Assembly: GCA_017412055.1 (NCBI GenBank)
Contig: JAFQOW010000044.1
Location: forward strand, 1-50,648
Reading direction: 5' to 3'
DNA: 50,648 bases
From: Lachnospiraceae bacterium
GTDB taxonomy: Bacteria > Bacillota > Clostridia > Lachnospirales > Lachnospiraceae
Positions 1 through 8,574 of the stretch are shown one piece after another (positions within the stretch are counted from its first letter, which is position 1; every line of letters starts with the position of its first letter). A model generated the notes under the pieces. That model was given only the letters and a program-made list of their open reading frames with translations. It was not told the DNA's origin and ran no database searches. The translations under genes were made by a program, and so were the position numbers.

Positions 1-382
1 CTTTCTTGATACTAAGACTGTGTGTATTCTCACTAAAACACAACAAGCTAGTGGTGTTCACAGGACACGGACAACGATTCGATTTTCTATTTTCAGCATC
101 TCGCGCCAAAGAATGCTTATTATCCACCTGCCTACATAACTCATCAGCTTGGCCGATTAACTCTCGCGCAGCGAGAGTAGCCAAGCTTCTTCAAACAGTA
201 TTTCGGCAGGTGGGCATTATCTTTGACGCGAGATGTTGAAAACTTAACGAAAAGATGCATCTAATCGTAGTTGCGTAGCAACTGCGATTAAAATATGTTG
301 TCCGTTGCCCTGCGAACATCACTTAGCTTTAGTTGTGTTTTGTTGAGAATAGCACACAGAAATAAACTTGTATCAAGAAGGC
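1..382. repeat. Large imperfect foldback (inverted repeat), possible structured RNA or MITE-like element
   Basis: The left arm (about 1-170) is the imperfect reverse complement of the right arm (about 171-382). Matching blocks include CTTGATAC near base 6 against GTATCAAG near 370, AAAACACAAC near 36 against GTTGTGTTTT near 332, CGGACAAC near 69 against GTTGTCCG near 297, and CATCTCGCG near 97 against CGCGAGATG near 227. The arms meet in a GC-rich tip near 161-178 with CTCTCGCGC facing AGCGAGAG. The right arm carries about 67 extra bases with a nested hairpin at roughly 262-290 (TAATCG..CGATTA). Arm substitutions are mostly transitions, giving wobble pairs on one strand or the other. I recognise no known RNA family. 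The short plus-strand reading frame here only reflects the arm and is not called as a gene. Confidence 0.6.
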
Positions 383-523
383 ATTTAGCAAATCACATGT
401 TCCGAATACCATGCAAAAAAATATATAAATATTCTCGGTTGTTATCAAAATTGTGAAAGAGAAAATCTGACAACTAAACATACAGGTTCTGATAATGTAT
501 GTTATGAGATACTATGATATGAG

Positions 524-554
524 AGAAAAGAAAAACCCGAGCTTTACGCTCGGG
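524..554 (-). terminator. Rho-independent terminator of the SleB-type hydrolase gene
   Basis: CCCGAGC (536-542) pairs with GCTCGGG (548-554) around a five-base loop. Read on the minus strand it is followed by a T-rich run (TTTTTCTTTTC). It lies about 27 bases past the stop of the hydrolase gene. Confidence 0.85.
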
Positions 555-580
555 TCGTGATAACTTTACTTCATCTGTTA

Positions 581-1882
581 TTATCTACGGTAGAATACTT
601 CTGAACCGATGATAATGTACTCTGAATATTTTGAGAAATCTGCACATGGTAAGTAAATAAAGTTTGTGAAACCTACCATATTGTTATTTCCTGCTAACGC
701 GTCCTTAACAGCTTTTACAGCCATTGGCTTAGGACCGTTCTTGATATATTTATCCATCGAACCGTTCTTAGCTACTGAGAACTGATTCTTTGCATATATT
801 ACATTGCGTACTGAATTGCCATAATATCCACCCTTCAAACGGTTAAGGATAACATTGGCTACTGCCAACTGACATTCATAGCTGCTGCTACCTACTTCTG
901 CTGATACACAACATGCCATAAGGTAAGCATCTTCCTCTGAAAGTGAATAAGCTGAAGTCTGAACTATCTGGGCAAAACCACTGTTCTTAATGGCTTTTTC
1001 AAGTGCTTCCTCTGCTTCCTTCTTCTTTCTTTCTTCTTCAGCCTTTATAGCTGCCTGACGCTCCTGCTCAGCTCTGATTGCTTCCTGCTCTTCTTCGATT
1101 GTCATACCTGTACCGATTATATGCTCTGTTTTGATATAATCTGTAGCTACGTATGCTGATGCCTGCTCAAAGATAACCTTTGTCCACTCATCACCTAACT
1201 CTACAATCTCAAGCTTGTCGCCCTGAACAACCATACCCAATGTGGCGCTGTTCTTTGTTGCCTTATTTCTTACTCTTAACTTATCAGTATCAACAACTGC
1301 GAAAAGCTGTGCTTTACTTGCTACGTGCTCTTCTACGTCGCTTCCAAACCATGCATACTCATTTAAAATGTATCCCTCTACATTTCCCGAGCGAATAAGA
1401 GACCAGGTATCTCCCTGCCAGATCACTTCTCCACCCTGACCGGCAAAAATCTTACCTACAACCTCTGACTCCGCATTAGCTTCTGCTCTTACGTTAAGAA
1501 ATTCTGAAACATTTACCAAAAACATATCTTCATATTTAGATTTATTAATAACTCTTACTGGTACATTAACAAAATCTTCTACATTACATACATCTTTAAA
1601 TAATTCACCTGTTCCAGTTACATCAGTTTCTGCATCAACCACTTCCTCAGCCTTCTCTTCTGAATCAGCGTCTTCAATTGCTACCCCAACGAACAATTCG
1701 TCTTTTTCTAATAATGATACATTAACTTCTGCTTCATTGTCATATACGTTTTCTAACTTGTTCTGTTCCCCTTCGTCTTTTCCTGTCACATCACTGCCCA
1801 TAGTGCTTGCAACTACGATAATAGCTAAGCTCAATACCATGTTGGTAATGATAGCAATTATCTTATCTTGCATTGCTTTCAT
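581..1882 (-). CDS. SH3-domain cell-wall hydrolase, SleB (Hydrolase_2) family
   Basis: Secreted or membrane-anchored peptidoglycan hydrolase of 433 residues. An N-terminal hydrophobic segment (about residues 9-28) acts as signal or anchor. An acidic spacer follows, then two bacterial SH3-like domains (about 120-175 and 190-255, the first with FLNVRAEANAESEVVGKI) that probably bind cell wall. A Glu/Lys/Ala-rich helical linker lies at about 262-300. The C-terminal SleB-type catalytic domain begins near 312 (EEDAYLMACCVSAEVGS), and its Glu in SAEVG is the expected catalytic acid. The start is supported by AAGGAGG about five bases upstream. SleB names a germination lytic enzyme, but many non-sporulation clostridial paralogues share this SH3-SleB layout, so the role is more likely wall remodelling. 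Confidence 0.9.
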   Translation of the reverse strand: MKAMQDKIIAIITNMVLSLAIIVVASTMGSDVTGKDEGEQNKLENVYDNEAEVNVSLLEKDELFVGVAIEDADSEEKAEEVVDAETDVTGTGELFKDVCNVEDFVNVPVRVINKSKYEDMFLVNVSEFLNVRAEANAESEVVGKIFAGQGGEVIWQGDTWSLIRSGNVEGYILNEYAWFGSDVEEHVASKAQLFAVVDTDKLRVRNKATKNSATLGMVVQGDKLEIVELGDEWTKVIFEQASAYVATDYIKTEHIIGTGMTIEEEQEAIRAEQERQAAIKAEEERKKKEAEEALEKAIKNSGFAQIVQTSAYSLSEEDAYLMACCVSAEVGSSSYECQLAVANVILNRLKGGYYGNSVRNVIYAKNQFSVAKNGSMDKYIKNGPKPMAVKAVKDALAGNNNMVGFTNFIYLPCADFSKYSEYIIIGSEVFYRR

Positions 1883-1967
1883 ATTGCCTCCTTCGATGCT
1901 TTCAGTTGCATCTACACATATTATGTGTAGTTGTTACGAAATAATTACATTAAAGTTATCGAGTACG

Positions 1968-1996
1968 ACTATAACAGAAATTTTGATATTTGTCAA
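1968..1996 (-). promoter_or_regulatory. Sigma-A promoter for the SleB-type hydrolase gene
   Basis: On the minus strand TTGACA (1991-1996) is separated by 17 bases from TATAGT (1968-1973), about 85 bases upstream of the start codon. A perfect 12-bp palindrome GTACTATAGTAC (2003-2014) lies just upstream of the -35, and its half GTACTATA recurs at 2031, so a regulator site is possible. Confidence 0.75.
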
Positions 1997-2122
1997 CTTC
2001 TGGTACTATAGTACTATTTTATAAAACCTTGTACTATAATATTGTCAATAGCATTTTTTCTTATTTTTCTTGTTATAATGGATTCCTTCTTATACTATAT
2101 CATCACATCTTTTAGCTCATTT

Positions 2123-2947
2123 TTAAAACTCTCTTTGGCGCTTCGCTTCATACATAAGAATGGCCGCAGCCACCGATGCATTTAAAGATTCTACCATTCC
2201 ATCCATAGGAATTTTTACATATTTATCTGCCATCTTTGCGATATCATCACTTAAGCCATTACCTTCGTTACCTATAAGAAACGCCACACTACCCTTATAC
2301 AAATCCTTGGCATAATATTCATCACCCTTTAAATGAGCTGCAAAAACAGTTACATTATTTTTCTTTAGCTCATTGATAGTTTCCGGCAAATTCTCAGTAA
2401 CCATAAATGGAACTCTATATACAGAGCCCATAGTTGAACGTATAACCTTAGAGTTATATATATCTACAGTTTCCTTATTCATGATGATGCCAGACACGCC
2501 AGCACCCTCTGCCGTTCTTATAATTGTTCCAAGATTTCCCGGGTCCTGAATACTTTCAAGAATGATAAATGCCCTTCCTTTATCTGATTTCTCTTTAGCA
2601 TCCATAGCTAACATTTCTTCTAGAGTATATTCCTTCTGCTTAGCAATGGCTAAAATTCCCTGTGGAGTGACAGTATCCGACATATTTTTAAATACACTGT
2701 CAGCTACTATATAATAATCTCTTACATTTAAATTGTTCTTAGCTTCCTTAGACAATTTTCCTGCTTTAATTACTTCATTATAATAATTTTCTGAAACATA
2801 AGTGGTCACAAGGTCTTCTTTAGGAATTTCCTCATACATTCTAATACCTTCCACCACAAACATCTTCTGTTTTTTTCTGGCTGAAGCCTTACTCTGAAGC
2901 TGTACCACCAATTTGATTTTTTCATTTGCTGGAGATGAAATTCTCAT
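2123..2947 (-). CDS. TrmH/SpoU-family RNA 2'-O-ribose methyltransferase
   Basis: SAM-dependent methyltransferase of 274 residues, probably acting on 23S rRNA. The N-terminal substrate-binding domain (about 1-105, starting with the usual ISSPANEKIK) precedes a SPOUT catalytic domain. The three SpoU motifs are present: motif 1 ILESIQDPGNLGTIIRTAEG (about 128-147), motif 2 FLIGNEGNGLSDDI (about 223-236) and motif 3 IPMDGMVESLNASVAAAI (about 247-264), which form the trefoil knot and the dimer/SAM site. The length is normal for the family. It follows pfkA in the same orientation, but a strong terminator hairpin separates the two, so readthrough or a local promoter is needed. Target position and gene symbol (rlmB, tsnR, yqhA-type) cannot be assigned from sequence alone. 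Confidence 0.92.
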   Translation of the reverse strand: MRISSPANEKIKLVVQLQSKASARKKQKMFVVEGIRMYEEIPKEDLVTTYVSENYYNEVIKAGKLSKEAKNNLNVRDYYIVADSVFKNMSDTVTPQGILAIAKQKEYTLEEMLAMDAKEKSDKGRAFIILESIQDPGNLGTIIRTAEGAGVSGIIMNKETVDIYNSKVIRSTMGSVYRVPFMVTENLPETINELKKNNVTVFAAHLKGDEYYAKDLYKGSVAFLIGNEGNGLSDDIAKMADKYVKIPMDGMVESLNASVAAAILMYEAKRQREF

Positions 2948-2961
2948 GCATATCCTCCTAT

Positions 2962-2993
2962 AAAAAGAATCTCAATTTTCATTGAGATTCTTT
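2962..2993 (-). terminator. Terminator between pfkA and the SpoU methyltransferase gene
   Basis: GAATCTCAAT (2967-2976) pairs perfectly with ATTGAGATTC (2981-2990), and the stem extends through A/T pairs. The minus-strand U-tract is TTTTT at 2962-2966. It ends pfkA and lies directly before the AGGAGG of the downstream gene. Confidence 0.85.
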
Positions 2994-3008
2994 CATATAC
3001 TTTATTTA

Positions 3009-3983
3009 TTATCTAGCAAGTACCTTACTGATATTGTACTCGTACTCTGAAATATCCTTACTCATTGCAAGTGCCTCATCGATATCGATGTCAATGTATT
3101 CACCCTTCTTATATGCAACTACTCTACTGCTCTTTCCTTCGCAAAGTGCATCAACTGCGTAAGCACCCATGATAGAAGCATAAACTCTATCCTTACATGA
3201 TGGGCTACCACCACGCTGCATATGTCCAAGAATTGTAGCTCTTGTCTCCATACCTGTAGCAGCTTCGATTCTCTTTGCCATAGAAGATGAATGTCCGATA
3301 CCTTCTGCATTGATGATAAGGTGATGCTTCTTACCAAGCTTTCTTGAATCAATAATGTGGTTGATTATCTTCTGCTCATCATGATTATATCTCTCTGGAA
3401 GAAGAATATCCTCAGCACCGTTTGCAAGACCACACCAAAGAGCGATGTAACCTGCATGACGACCCATAACCTCGATGATACTACATCTCTCATGTGATGT
3501 AGATGTATCACGCACCTTATCGATAGCTTCCATTGCAGTATTAACCGCTGTATCAAAACCAATTGTATAATCTGTACATGCGATATCTAAGTCGATTGTT
3601 CCTGGAATACCGATTGTATTTACGCCAAGGTGTGCAAGCTTCTGAGCACCCTGGAATGAACCGTCACCACCGATAACTACAAGACCATCGATACCGTACT
3701 TCCTACAAACCTCTGCACCTCTCTGCTGCCCTTCTGGTGTTCTAAAATCATCACATCTTGCAGTACCAAGAATTGTTCCACCCTTCTGGATAATATCAGA
3801 CACGCTATGCTTGTCCATATCTATGATTTCTTCATCAATGAGACCCTGATAGCCTCTCATAATACCTTTAACCTTTTTGCCCTGAGCAAGTGCTGTTCTA
3901 ACAACTGCACGAATAGCAGCATTCATACCTGGAGCATCTCCACCACTTGTTAATACACCAATTGTGTTGATTTCTTTCGCCAT
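3009..3983 (-). CDS. pfkA: ATP-dependent 6-phosphofructokinase
   Basis: Committed step of glycolysis: fructose 6-phosphate plus ATP gives fructose 1,6-bisphosphate. About 324 residues, normal for bacterial PfkA. Visible motifs are GVLTSGGDAPGMNAAIRAV at the N terminus, VVIGGDGSFQGAQKL with the Gly typical of ATP rather than pyrophosphate users, GIPGTIDLDIACTDYTIGF with the catalytic Asp of TID, EVMGRHAGYIALW, and GHMQRGGSPSCKDRV for effector and substrate contacts. The usual TIDND reads TIDLD here: both acids are kept but the middle Asn is Leu. The start at 3983 is preferred because AGGAGG lies seven bases upstream; an upstream in-frame ATG at 3989 is only one base from that site. A promoter lies at 4130-4158 and a terminator follows the gene. 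Confidence 0.96.
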   Translation of the reverse strand: MAKEINTIGVLTSGGDAPGMNAAIRAVVRTALAQGKKVKGIMRGYQGLIDEEIIDMDKHSVSDIIQKGGTILGTARCDDFRTPEGQQRGAEVCRKYGIDGLVVIGGDGSFQGAQKLAHLGVNTIGIPGTIDLDIACTDYTIGFDTAVNTAMEAIDKVRDTSTSHERCSIIEVMGRHAGYIALWCGLANGAEDILLPERYNHDEQKIINHIIDSRKLGKKHHLIINAEGIGHSSSMAKRIEAATGMETRATILGHMQRGGSPSCKDRVYASIMGAYAVDALCEGKSSRVVAYKKGEYIDIDIDEALAMSKDISEYEYNISKVLAR

Positions 3984-4129
3984 AGTCATGCCTCCTGAAT
4001 TCTTCTTATTTATTACTTCAATTCCTTTTACTTAATGCTTATTATTCAAGTCATTTAAGGAATTCTGTACTTTAGATATTATAGCTGTAAAATGATTTAT
4101 TTACCACTATGATAAAAAATATCTAGTTA

Positions 4130-4158
4130 ATTATATATGCTTTTCTACAATATTTCAA
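4130..4158 (-). promoter_or_regulatory. Sigma-A promoter for pfkA
   Basis: Minus-strand TTGAAA (4153-4158), a 17-base spacer and TATAAT (4130-4135) lie about 150 bases before the pfkA start. The implied leader contains AATTCCTT (near 4020) and AAGGAATT (near 4059) as a weak inverted repeat. This suggests pfkA is transcribed separately from dnaE. Confidence 0.75.
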
Positions 4159-4228
4159 GGAAATATTATCCTGTTTTTATTTTTTCTTAAAAAAACCTTG
4201 TACATACTTGGTCTTTTTCAGAAAAATA

Positions 4229-7200
4229 TTACACTACCACCACATTATCATCCCCAAGCAATGCTCTTAAAGAACTTAACAGCTCCTCATTTGCATAGAC
4301 ACTTCTAGATGCTGGCAGGTGTTTCTTTTGCTTCTCCTTTGTAAGATAAAGTATTACATTGTCTCTTCCATCTGACGCCCTTAATAGCTTGTCGATTTCT
4401 TCTGACATTTCATTATACTGTTCTTTATCAGCAAATCTTATCCACAAATCCGATGGCATATTTTCAAAAGATGTAATACTCTCGCAAATGACCTTTGCAC
4501 CATCACCATCAGTAACATTCACTCTACCTCTTACAAATACCTTAGCATCATCTATAATAGCGCTTCTATACTTTTCATAATCCTTTGGAAATACTATTAT
4601 CTCCACATTTCCAAACATATCTTCAAGTCTAAAGAATGCCATCATCTTACCAGTCTTTGTGCTCTTTATGGAAATAGAATTAATCATTCCACCTACACAA
4701 ACTCTGTCACCATCGTTTACTTTAAGCTCACTTTCTTCATCATCAGCCACAAAATCTCCTGTGTTATTTGTAATATGTTTCTTCCACTTAGGCATAAATT
4801 CCTCCAATGGATGACCACTTACATACACACCGATTACTTCTTTTTCAAAAGCAAGTAATTCCGATTTTTTATACTCTGATACATTTGGAAGCTTTATCTC
4901 AAAATCTTCCTTTGTCTCCTCGTCAGCTATATCAAACAAGCTCATCTGACCTGCCATTGATTTTTTCTTTTCCTGATTAATACTATCAACTATAGATGCA
5001 TAGACCATCATAAGCTGTCGTCTATTAGCTCCAAAGCAATCAAATGCCCCCGCTTTTATAAAGTTTTCTATAGCTCGCTTATTTACATCTAGCTGATTTG
5101 TGCGCTCGATAAAATCCTTAATAGTAGTAAATGGACCGCGAAGGTTTCTCTCATTTACAATATTGTCGATAACCGTACCACCTACGCTCTTTAATGCATT
5201 TAATGCAAAGACTATACTGTCGCCCTTAACTGTAAAGAAGCTTTCTCCCTGATTTATATCTGGTGACAATACCTCGATACCCATACTTCTACATATCATA
5301 ATATACTCTGCAACCTTTCCAGAGTTATCTATAACAGATGTCATAAGCGCTGCCATAAATTCTACTGGATAATAATATTTTAAATATGCTGTCTGATAGG
5401 CAACTACCGCATAGGCTGCCGCATGAGACTTATTGAATGCATATTTAGCAAATTCTATCATCTCATCATATATTTTATTGGCAATGGATTCACTTATACC
5501 ATTATTTACACATCCTTTAACGTTTATCTCAGGATTACCATATACAAAATTCTGTCGCTCCTGCTCCATTACAGAAGTCTTTTTCTTACTCATGGCACGG
5601 CGAACCAAATCGCTTCGACCTAATGTATACCCGGCTAAATCTCTAACTATCTGCATAACCTGCTCCTGATATACAATACATCCGTGAGTATTTTTAAGAA
5701 TAGGCTCAAGCTGTGGACAGTCATAGGTTACATCCTTTGGATTATTTTTTCCATGTAAATATTTAGGAATAAAATCCATAGGACCTGGTCTATACAATGC
5801 GATTCCCGCTATAATATCTTCCAATGATTCTGGTTTTAACTCCTTCATAAAGCTTCTCATTCCAGCACTTTCTAACTGGAACACACCTTCAGTTTTTCCA
5901 GTTCCCAAGGAATCAAGTACCTTTTTATCATTGTAATCTATATTATCTAAATCTATAGCTATTCCTCTTGGCGCACCCTGAGCTGTTACACTATCCTTAG
6001 AACCATTTTCTATAAGCTTTAATGTATCCCTTATAACAGTAAGCGTTCGCAGGCCTAAGAAATCCATTTTAAGAAGACCTAACTCTTCCAATGTAGTCAT
6101 AACAAACTGTGTTGTAATAGTTCCATCTGATGACTTTGATAATGGTACAAATTCGTCTACTGACTTGGAACTGATAAGCACACCTGCTGCATGCATTGAA
6201 GTGTGACGCTGCAAGCCTTCAAGACGCTTTGACATATCTATAAGATACTTTATCTGTGGGTCTGTGTCATAGCTCTCTCTAAGTATTGAGTTCATCTCAA
6301 GGGCTTTATCAAGAGTTATATTAAGCTCATTTGGTATCTGCTTTGCTATGGCATCTACCTGATTATATGGCATATCAAGTACTCGACCCACATCTCGTAT
6401 AACACCCTTCGCTGCCAATGTACCGAAGGTTACAATCTGTGCCACCCTATCCTTACCATATTTTTCAACTACATAATCTATAACCTCCTGACGTCTCTCG
6501 TAACAAAAATCCACGTCTATATCAGGCATAGATACTCGTTCAGGATTTAAAAATCGCTCAAAGATAAGACTATATTTTATAGGATCAATATCTGTAATCT
6601 CAAGTGTATAGGCCACTATACTTCCTGCTGCCGAGCCTCGTCCCGGACCTACCATAATGTCATTTTCTTTTGCATAATGGATAAAATCCCACACTATGAG
6701 GAAATAATCTATAAAGCCCATTGACTTAATAACTGAGAGCTCATAATCAAGTCGCTCTGTAAGCTCCTCTGTTATCTCATTATACCTTCGCTTCAAGCCT
6801 TCTGTACACAAATGATGTAAAAATCTCCAAGAAGCTTCACCTTCCTCTGTATCGCTTTCCCAGAATTCCTTTGGTACTTGAAACTTAGGAAGCTTTCTTA
6901 CACCAAACTCTATCTCTACATTACATCTTTCTGCAATCTTAGCTGTATTCTCTAACGCATCCACTGCATAAGGGAATAAAAGACGCATTTCATCCTCTGA
7001 TTTTAAGTAATACTGACCGCCCTCATAACGCATTCTATTTTCATCAGTCACTAGCTTGCCCGTCTGAATACAAAGCAATATATCATGTGCCTTTGCATCA
7101 TCTGCAAATGTATAATGAACATCATTTGTAGCCACAAGCTCTATGCCTGTCTCTCTACTCATTCTAATTAAATCTGCATTTACCTTTTGCTGCATAGAGA

Positions 7201-7744
7201 TTCCATGGTCCTGAAGCTCTAAAAAGAAATTTCCTTTTCCAAAAATCTCCTCATATCTTAAAGCCGCCTTCACAGCCTCTTCATAAAAATCTCTTGCAAG
7301 AAGACGCTGCACCTCACCAGCCAAACATGCGCTAAGAGCTATAATACCCTCTGAATATTCCCTAAGAACCTCAAGGTCCACTCTAGGCTTATAATAAAAG
7401 CCCTCCACAAAGCCCTTAGACACAATCTTCATAAGATTATGGTAACCTGTATTATTCTCTGCCAGTAACACAAGATGGTAATATCTGTCATCACTACCTG
7501 AAGTCACTGGCTCCTTATCAAATCTAGAGCCTGGCGCCACATATACCTCACAGCCAAGAATAGGCTTTATCCCCGCCTCCTTGGCAGCTCTATAAAAATC
7601 AATCACACCATACATAACGCCGTGGTCAGTAATAGCAAGACTGTCCATATTCAATTCTTTCGCACGCTTCACAATCTCAGTTATTTTGCTAGAACCATCC
7701 AGCAAGCTAAACTGCGTATGCACATGTAGATGTGTAAAACTCAT
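4229..7744 (-). CDS. dnaE: DNA polymerase III alpha subunit, DnaE type
   Basis: Replicative or lagging-strand polymerase subunit, 1171 residues, usual DnaE length. It opens with the PHP domain (FTHLHVHTQFSLLDG, then LAITDHGVMYG), which has metal-binding His residues. The palm contains the catalytic acidic motif MPDIDVDFCYERR (about 400-412) and VGPGRGSAAGS upstream of it. The fingers include QLESAGMRSFMKELKP and YRPGPMDFIPKYL. Helix-hairpin-helix and OB-fold regions follow (about 800-1100; the OB begins near KVNDGDRVCVGGMI). The ATG follows AGGAGA by about seven bases. Upstream is a doubled 22-bp sequence and then the 74-bp repeat array. Lachnospiraceae also use PolC, so DnaE may extend primers rather than be the main polymerase; that is family knowledge and not visible here. 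Confidence 0.97.
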   Translation of the reverse strand: MSFTHLHVHTQFSLLDGSSKITEIVKRAKELNMDSLAITDHGVMYGVIDFYRAAKEAGIKPILGCEVYVAPGSRFDKEPVTSGSDDRYYHLVLLAENNTGYHNLMKIVSKGFVEGFYYKPRVDLEVLREYSEGIIALSACLAGEVQRLLARDFYEEAVKAALRYEEIFGKGNFFLELQDHGISMQQKVNADLIRMSRETGIELVATNDVHYTFADDAKAHDILLCIQTGKLVTDENRMRYEGGQYYLKSEDEMRLLFPYAVDALENTAKIAERCNVEIEFGVRKLPKFQVPKEFWESDTEEGEASWRFLHHLCTEGLKRRYNEITEELTERLDYELSVIKSMGFIDYFLIVWDFIHYAKENDIMVGPGRGSAAGSIVAYTLEITDIDPIKYSLIFERFLNPERVSMPDIDVDFCYERRQEVIDYVVEKYGKDRVAQIVTFGTLAAKGVIRDVGRVLDMPYNQVDAIAKQIPNELNITLDKALEMNSILRESYDTDPQIKYLIDMSKRLEGLQRHTSMHAAGVLISSKSVDEFVPLSKSSDGTITTQFVMTTLEELGLLKMDFLGLRTLTVIRDTLKLIENGSKDSVTAQGAPRGIAIDLDNIDYNDKKVLDSLGTGKTEGVFQLESAGMRSFMKELKPESLEDIIAGIALYRPGPMDFIPKYLHGKNNPKDVTYDCPQLEPILKNTHGCIVYQEQVMQIVRDLAGYTLGRSDLVRRAMSKKKTSVMEQERQNFVYGNPEINVKGCVNNGISESIANKIYDEMIEFAKYAFNKSHAAAYAVVAYQTAYLKYYYPVEFMAALMTSVIDNSGKVAEYIMICRSMGIEVLSPDINQGESFFTVKGDSIVFALNALKSVGGTVIDNIVNERNLRGPFTTIKDFIERTNQLDVNKRAIENFIKAGAFDCFGANRRQLMMVYASIVDSINQEKKKSMAGQMSLFDIADEETKEDFEIKLPNVSEYKKSELLAFEKEVIGVYVSGHPLEEFMPKWKKHITNNTGDFVADDEESELKVNDGDRVCVGGMINSISIKSTKTGKMMAFFRLEDMFGNVEIIVFPKDYEKYRSAIIDDAKVFVRGRVNVTDGDGAKVICESITSFENMPSDLWIRFADKEQYNEMSEEIDKLLRASDGRDNVILYLTKEKQKKHLPASRSVYANEELLSSLRALLGDDNVVVV

Positions 7745-7760
7745 TTTTTCTCTCCTATAT

Positions 7761-7804
7761 CTTATCTGTTTTCTTAATTTGTCTTATCTGTTTTCTTAAT
7801 TTGT
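7761..7804. repeat. 22-bp direct tandem duplication upstream of dnaE
   Basis: CTTATCTGTTTTCTTAATTT plus GT occurs twice head to tail (7761-7782 and 7783-7804), 17 bases from the dnaE start codon. It lies in the expected dnaE leader or promoter zone. Confidence 0.9.
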
Positions 7805-7848
7805 CTTATATATTTATCTTCGTTTCATACCATTTACGTGATTTTGTT

Positions 7849-8311
7849 ATTTTGGTGGGATTTTTTCTTCTCTATTCCCCTCATTTTCCTTATTTTTTTC
7901 ACACCTTTTTCGTGTTTTTTCTATTTTGGTGGGATTTTTTCTTCTCTGTTCCCCTCATTTTACTCATTTTTTTCACACCTTTTTCGTGTTTTTTCTATTT
8001 TGGTGGGATTTTTTCTTCTCTATTCCCCTCATTTCCATCATTTTTTTCACACCTTTTTCGTGTTTTTGCTCTTTTGGTGGGATTTTTTCTTCTCTATCCC
8101 CCTCATTTTCCTCGTTTTTTTCACACCTTTTTCGTGTTTTTTCTATTTTGGTGGGATTTTTTCTTCTCTATTCCCCTCATTTTCCTTATTATTTTCACAC
8201 CTTTTTCGTGTTTTTTCTATTTTGGTGGGATTTTTTCTTCTCTATCCCCCTCATTTTACTCATTTTTTTCACACCTTTTTCGTGTTTTTGCTCTTTTGGT
8301 GGGATTTTCTC
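7849..8311. repeat. 74-bp tandem repeat array (six full units plus a partial)
   Basis: The core TGGTGGGATTTTTTCTTCTC starts at 7853, 7927, 8001, 8075, 8149, 8223 and 8297, an exact 74-base period (the last copy is diverged). Units differ by a few substitutions only. Since 74 is not a multiple of three, the long plus-strand reading frames in all three frames are artefacts. The minus strand is about four-fifths purine. Each unit has a small ACAC..GTGT hairpin followed by T6 on the plus strand. No function recognised. Confidence 0.95.
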
Positions 8312-8372
8312 CTATCATTCACCATATTTCTCTTTTTTAGCCAGATGCAACTGACTCCAATTAGAGAACAAA

Positions 8373-8478
8373 GCACGGTCAGCGTTAGCTGACATATTCT
8401 TCTCGTGCCAGTGCTCATCCTCGTGGAGCGTTTTTTATGATATGGGAAGTTCAGAGAACTTTCCTATATCATAAAAAA
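8373..8478. other. Cluster of three hairpins, possible small structured RNA
   Basis: GCACG (8373-8377) and CGTGC (8404-8408) enclose GTCAGC (8378-8383) paired with GCTGAC (8388-8393). Next, GCTC (8413-8416) pairs with GAGC (8426-8429) and is followed by T6 on the plus strand. A longer, nearly complete inverted repeat (about 8431-8478, TTTTTTATGATAT against TATATCATAAAAAA) closes the cluster. It could be a plus-strand RNA with a terminator, or tandem bidirectional terminators. No family recognised. Confidence 0.45.
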
Positions 8479-8503
8479 ACCGTATGGTATAAATATACCA
8501 TAC
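8473..8503 (-). terminator. Terminator downstream of crh
   Basis: GTATGGTATA (8482-8491) pairs with TATACCATAC (8494-8503). The minus strand then runs into TTTTTT (8474-8479). It lies about 70 bases past the crh stop and probably ends the rapZ-whiA-crh transcript. Confidence 0.85.
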
Positions 8504-8574
8504 AGTCTTAGTTTTTTAAAGTAATTTAATTTTCTCAAACTCTCTTTAAAATAATTTTTTAACTAATTCTTGAT

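Noticed and set aside
6-239. 77-codon plus-strand frame in the foldback
   Set aside because: It crosses the palindrome tip, has no ribosome site and no recognisable residues.
1-382. Group II intron, or a named large RNA such as OLE, GOLLD or ROOL
   Set aside because: No domain V-like hairpin or family-specific motif could be recognised; the simple two-arm foldback does not fit those architectures.
4190-4228. Intrinsic terminator just after dnaE
   Set aside because: A T7 run is present on the minus strand, but the preceding sequence forms only a three-pair stem.
7801-8392. Three overlapping plus-strand reading frames of 140-184 codons rich in Phe
   Set aside because: They exist only because the 74-bp repeat has no stops on that strand. 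All three frames are open, the period is not a multiple of three, and the residues are implausible.
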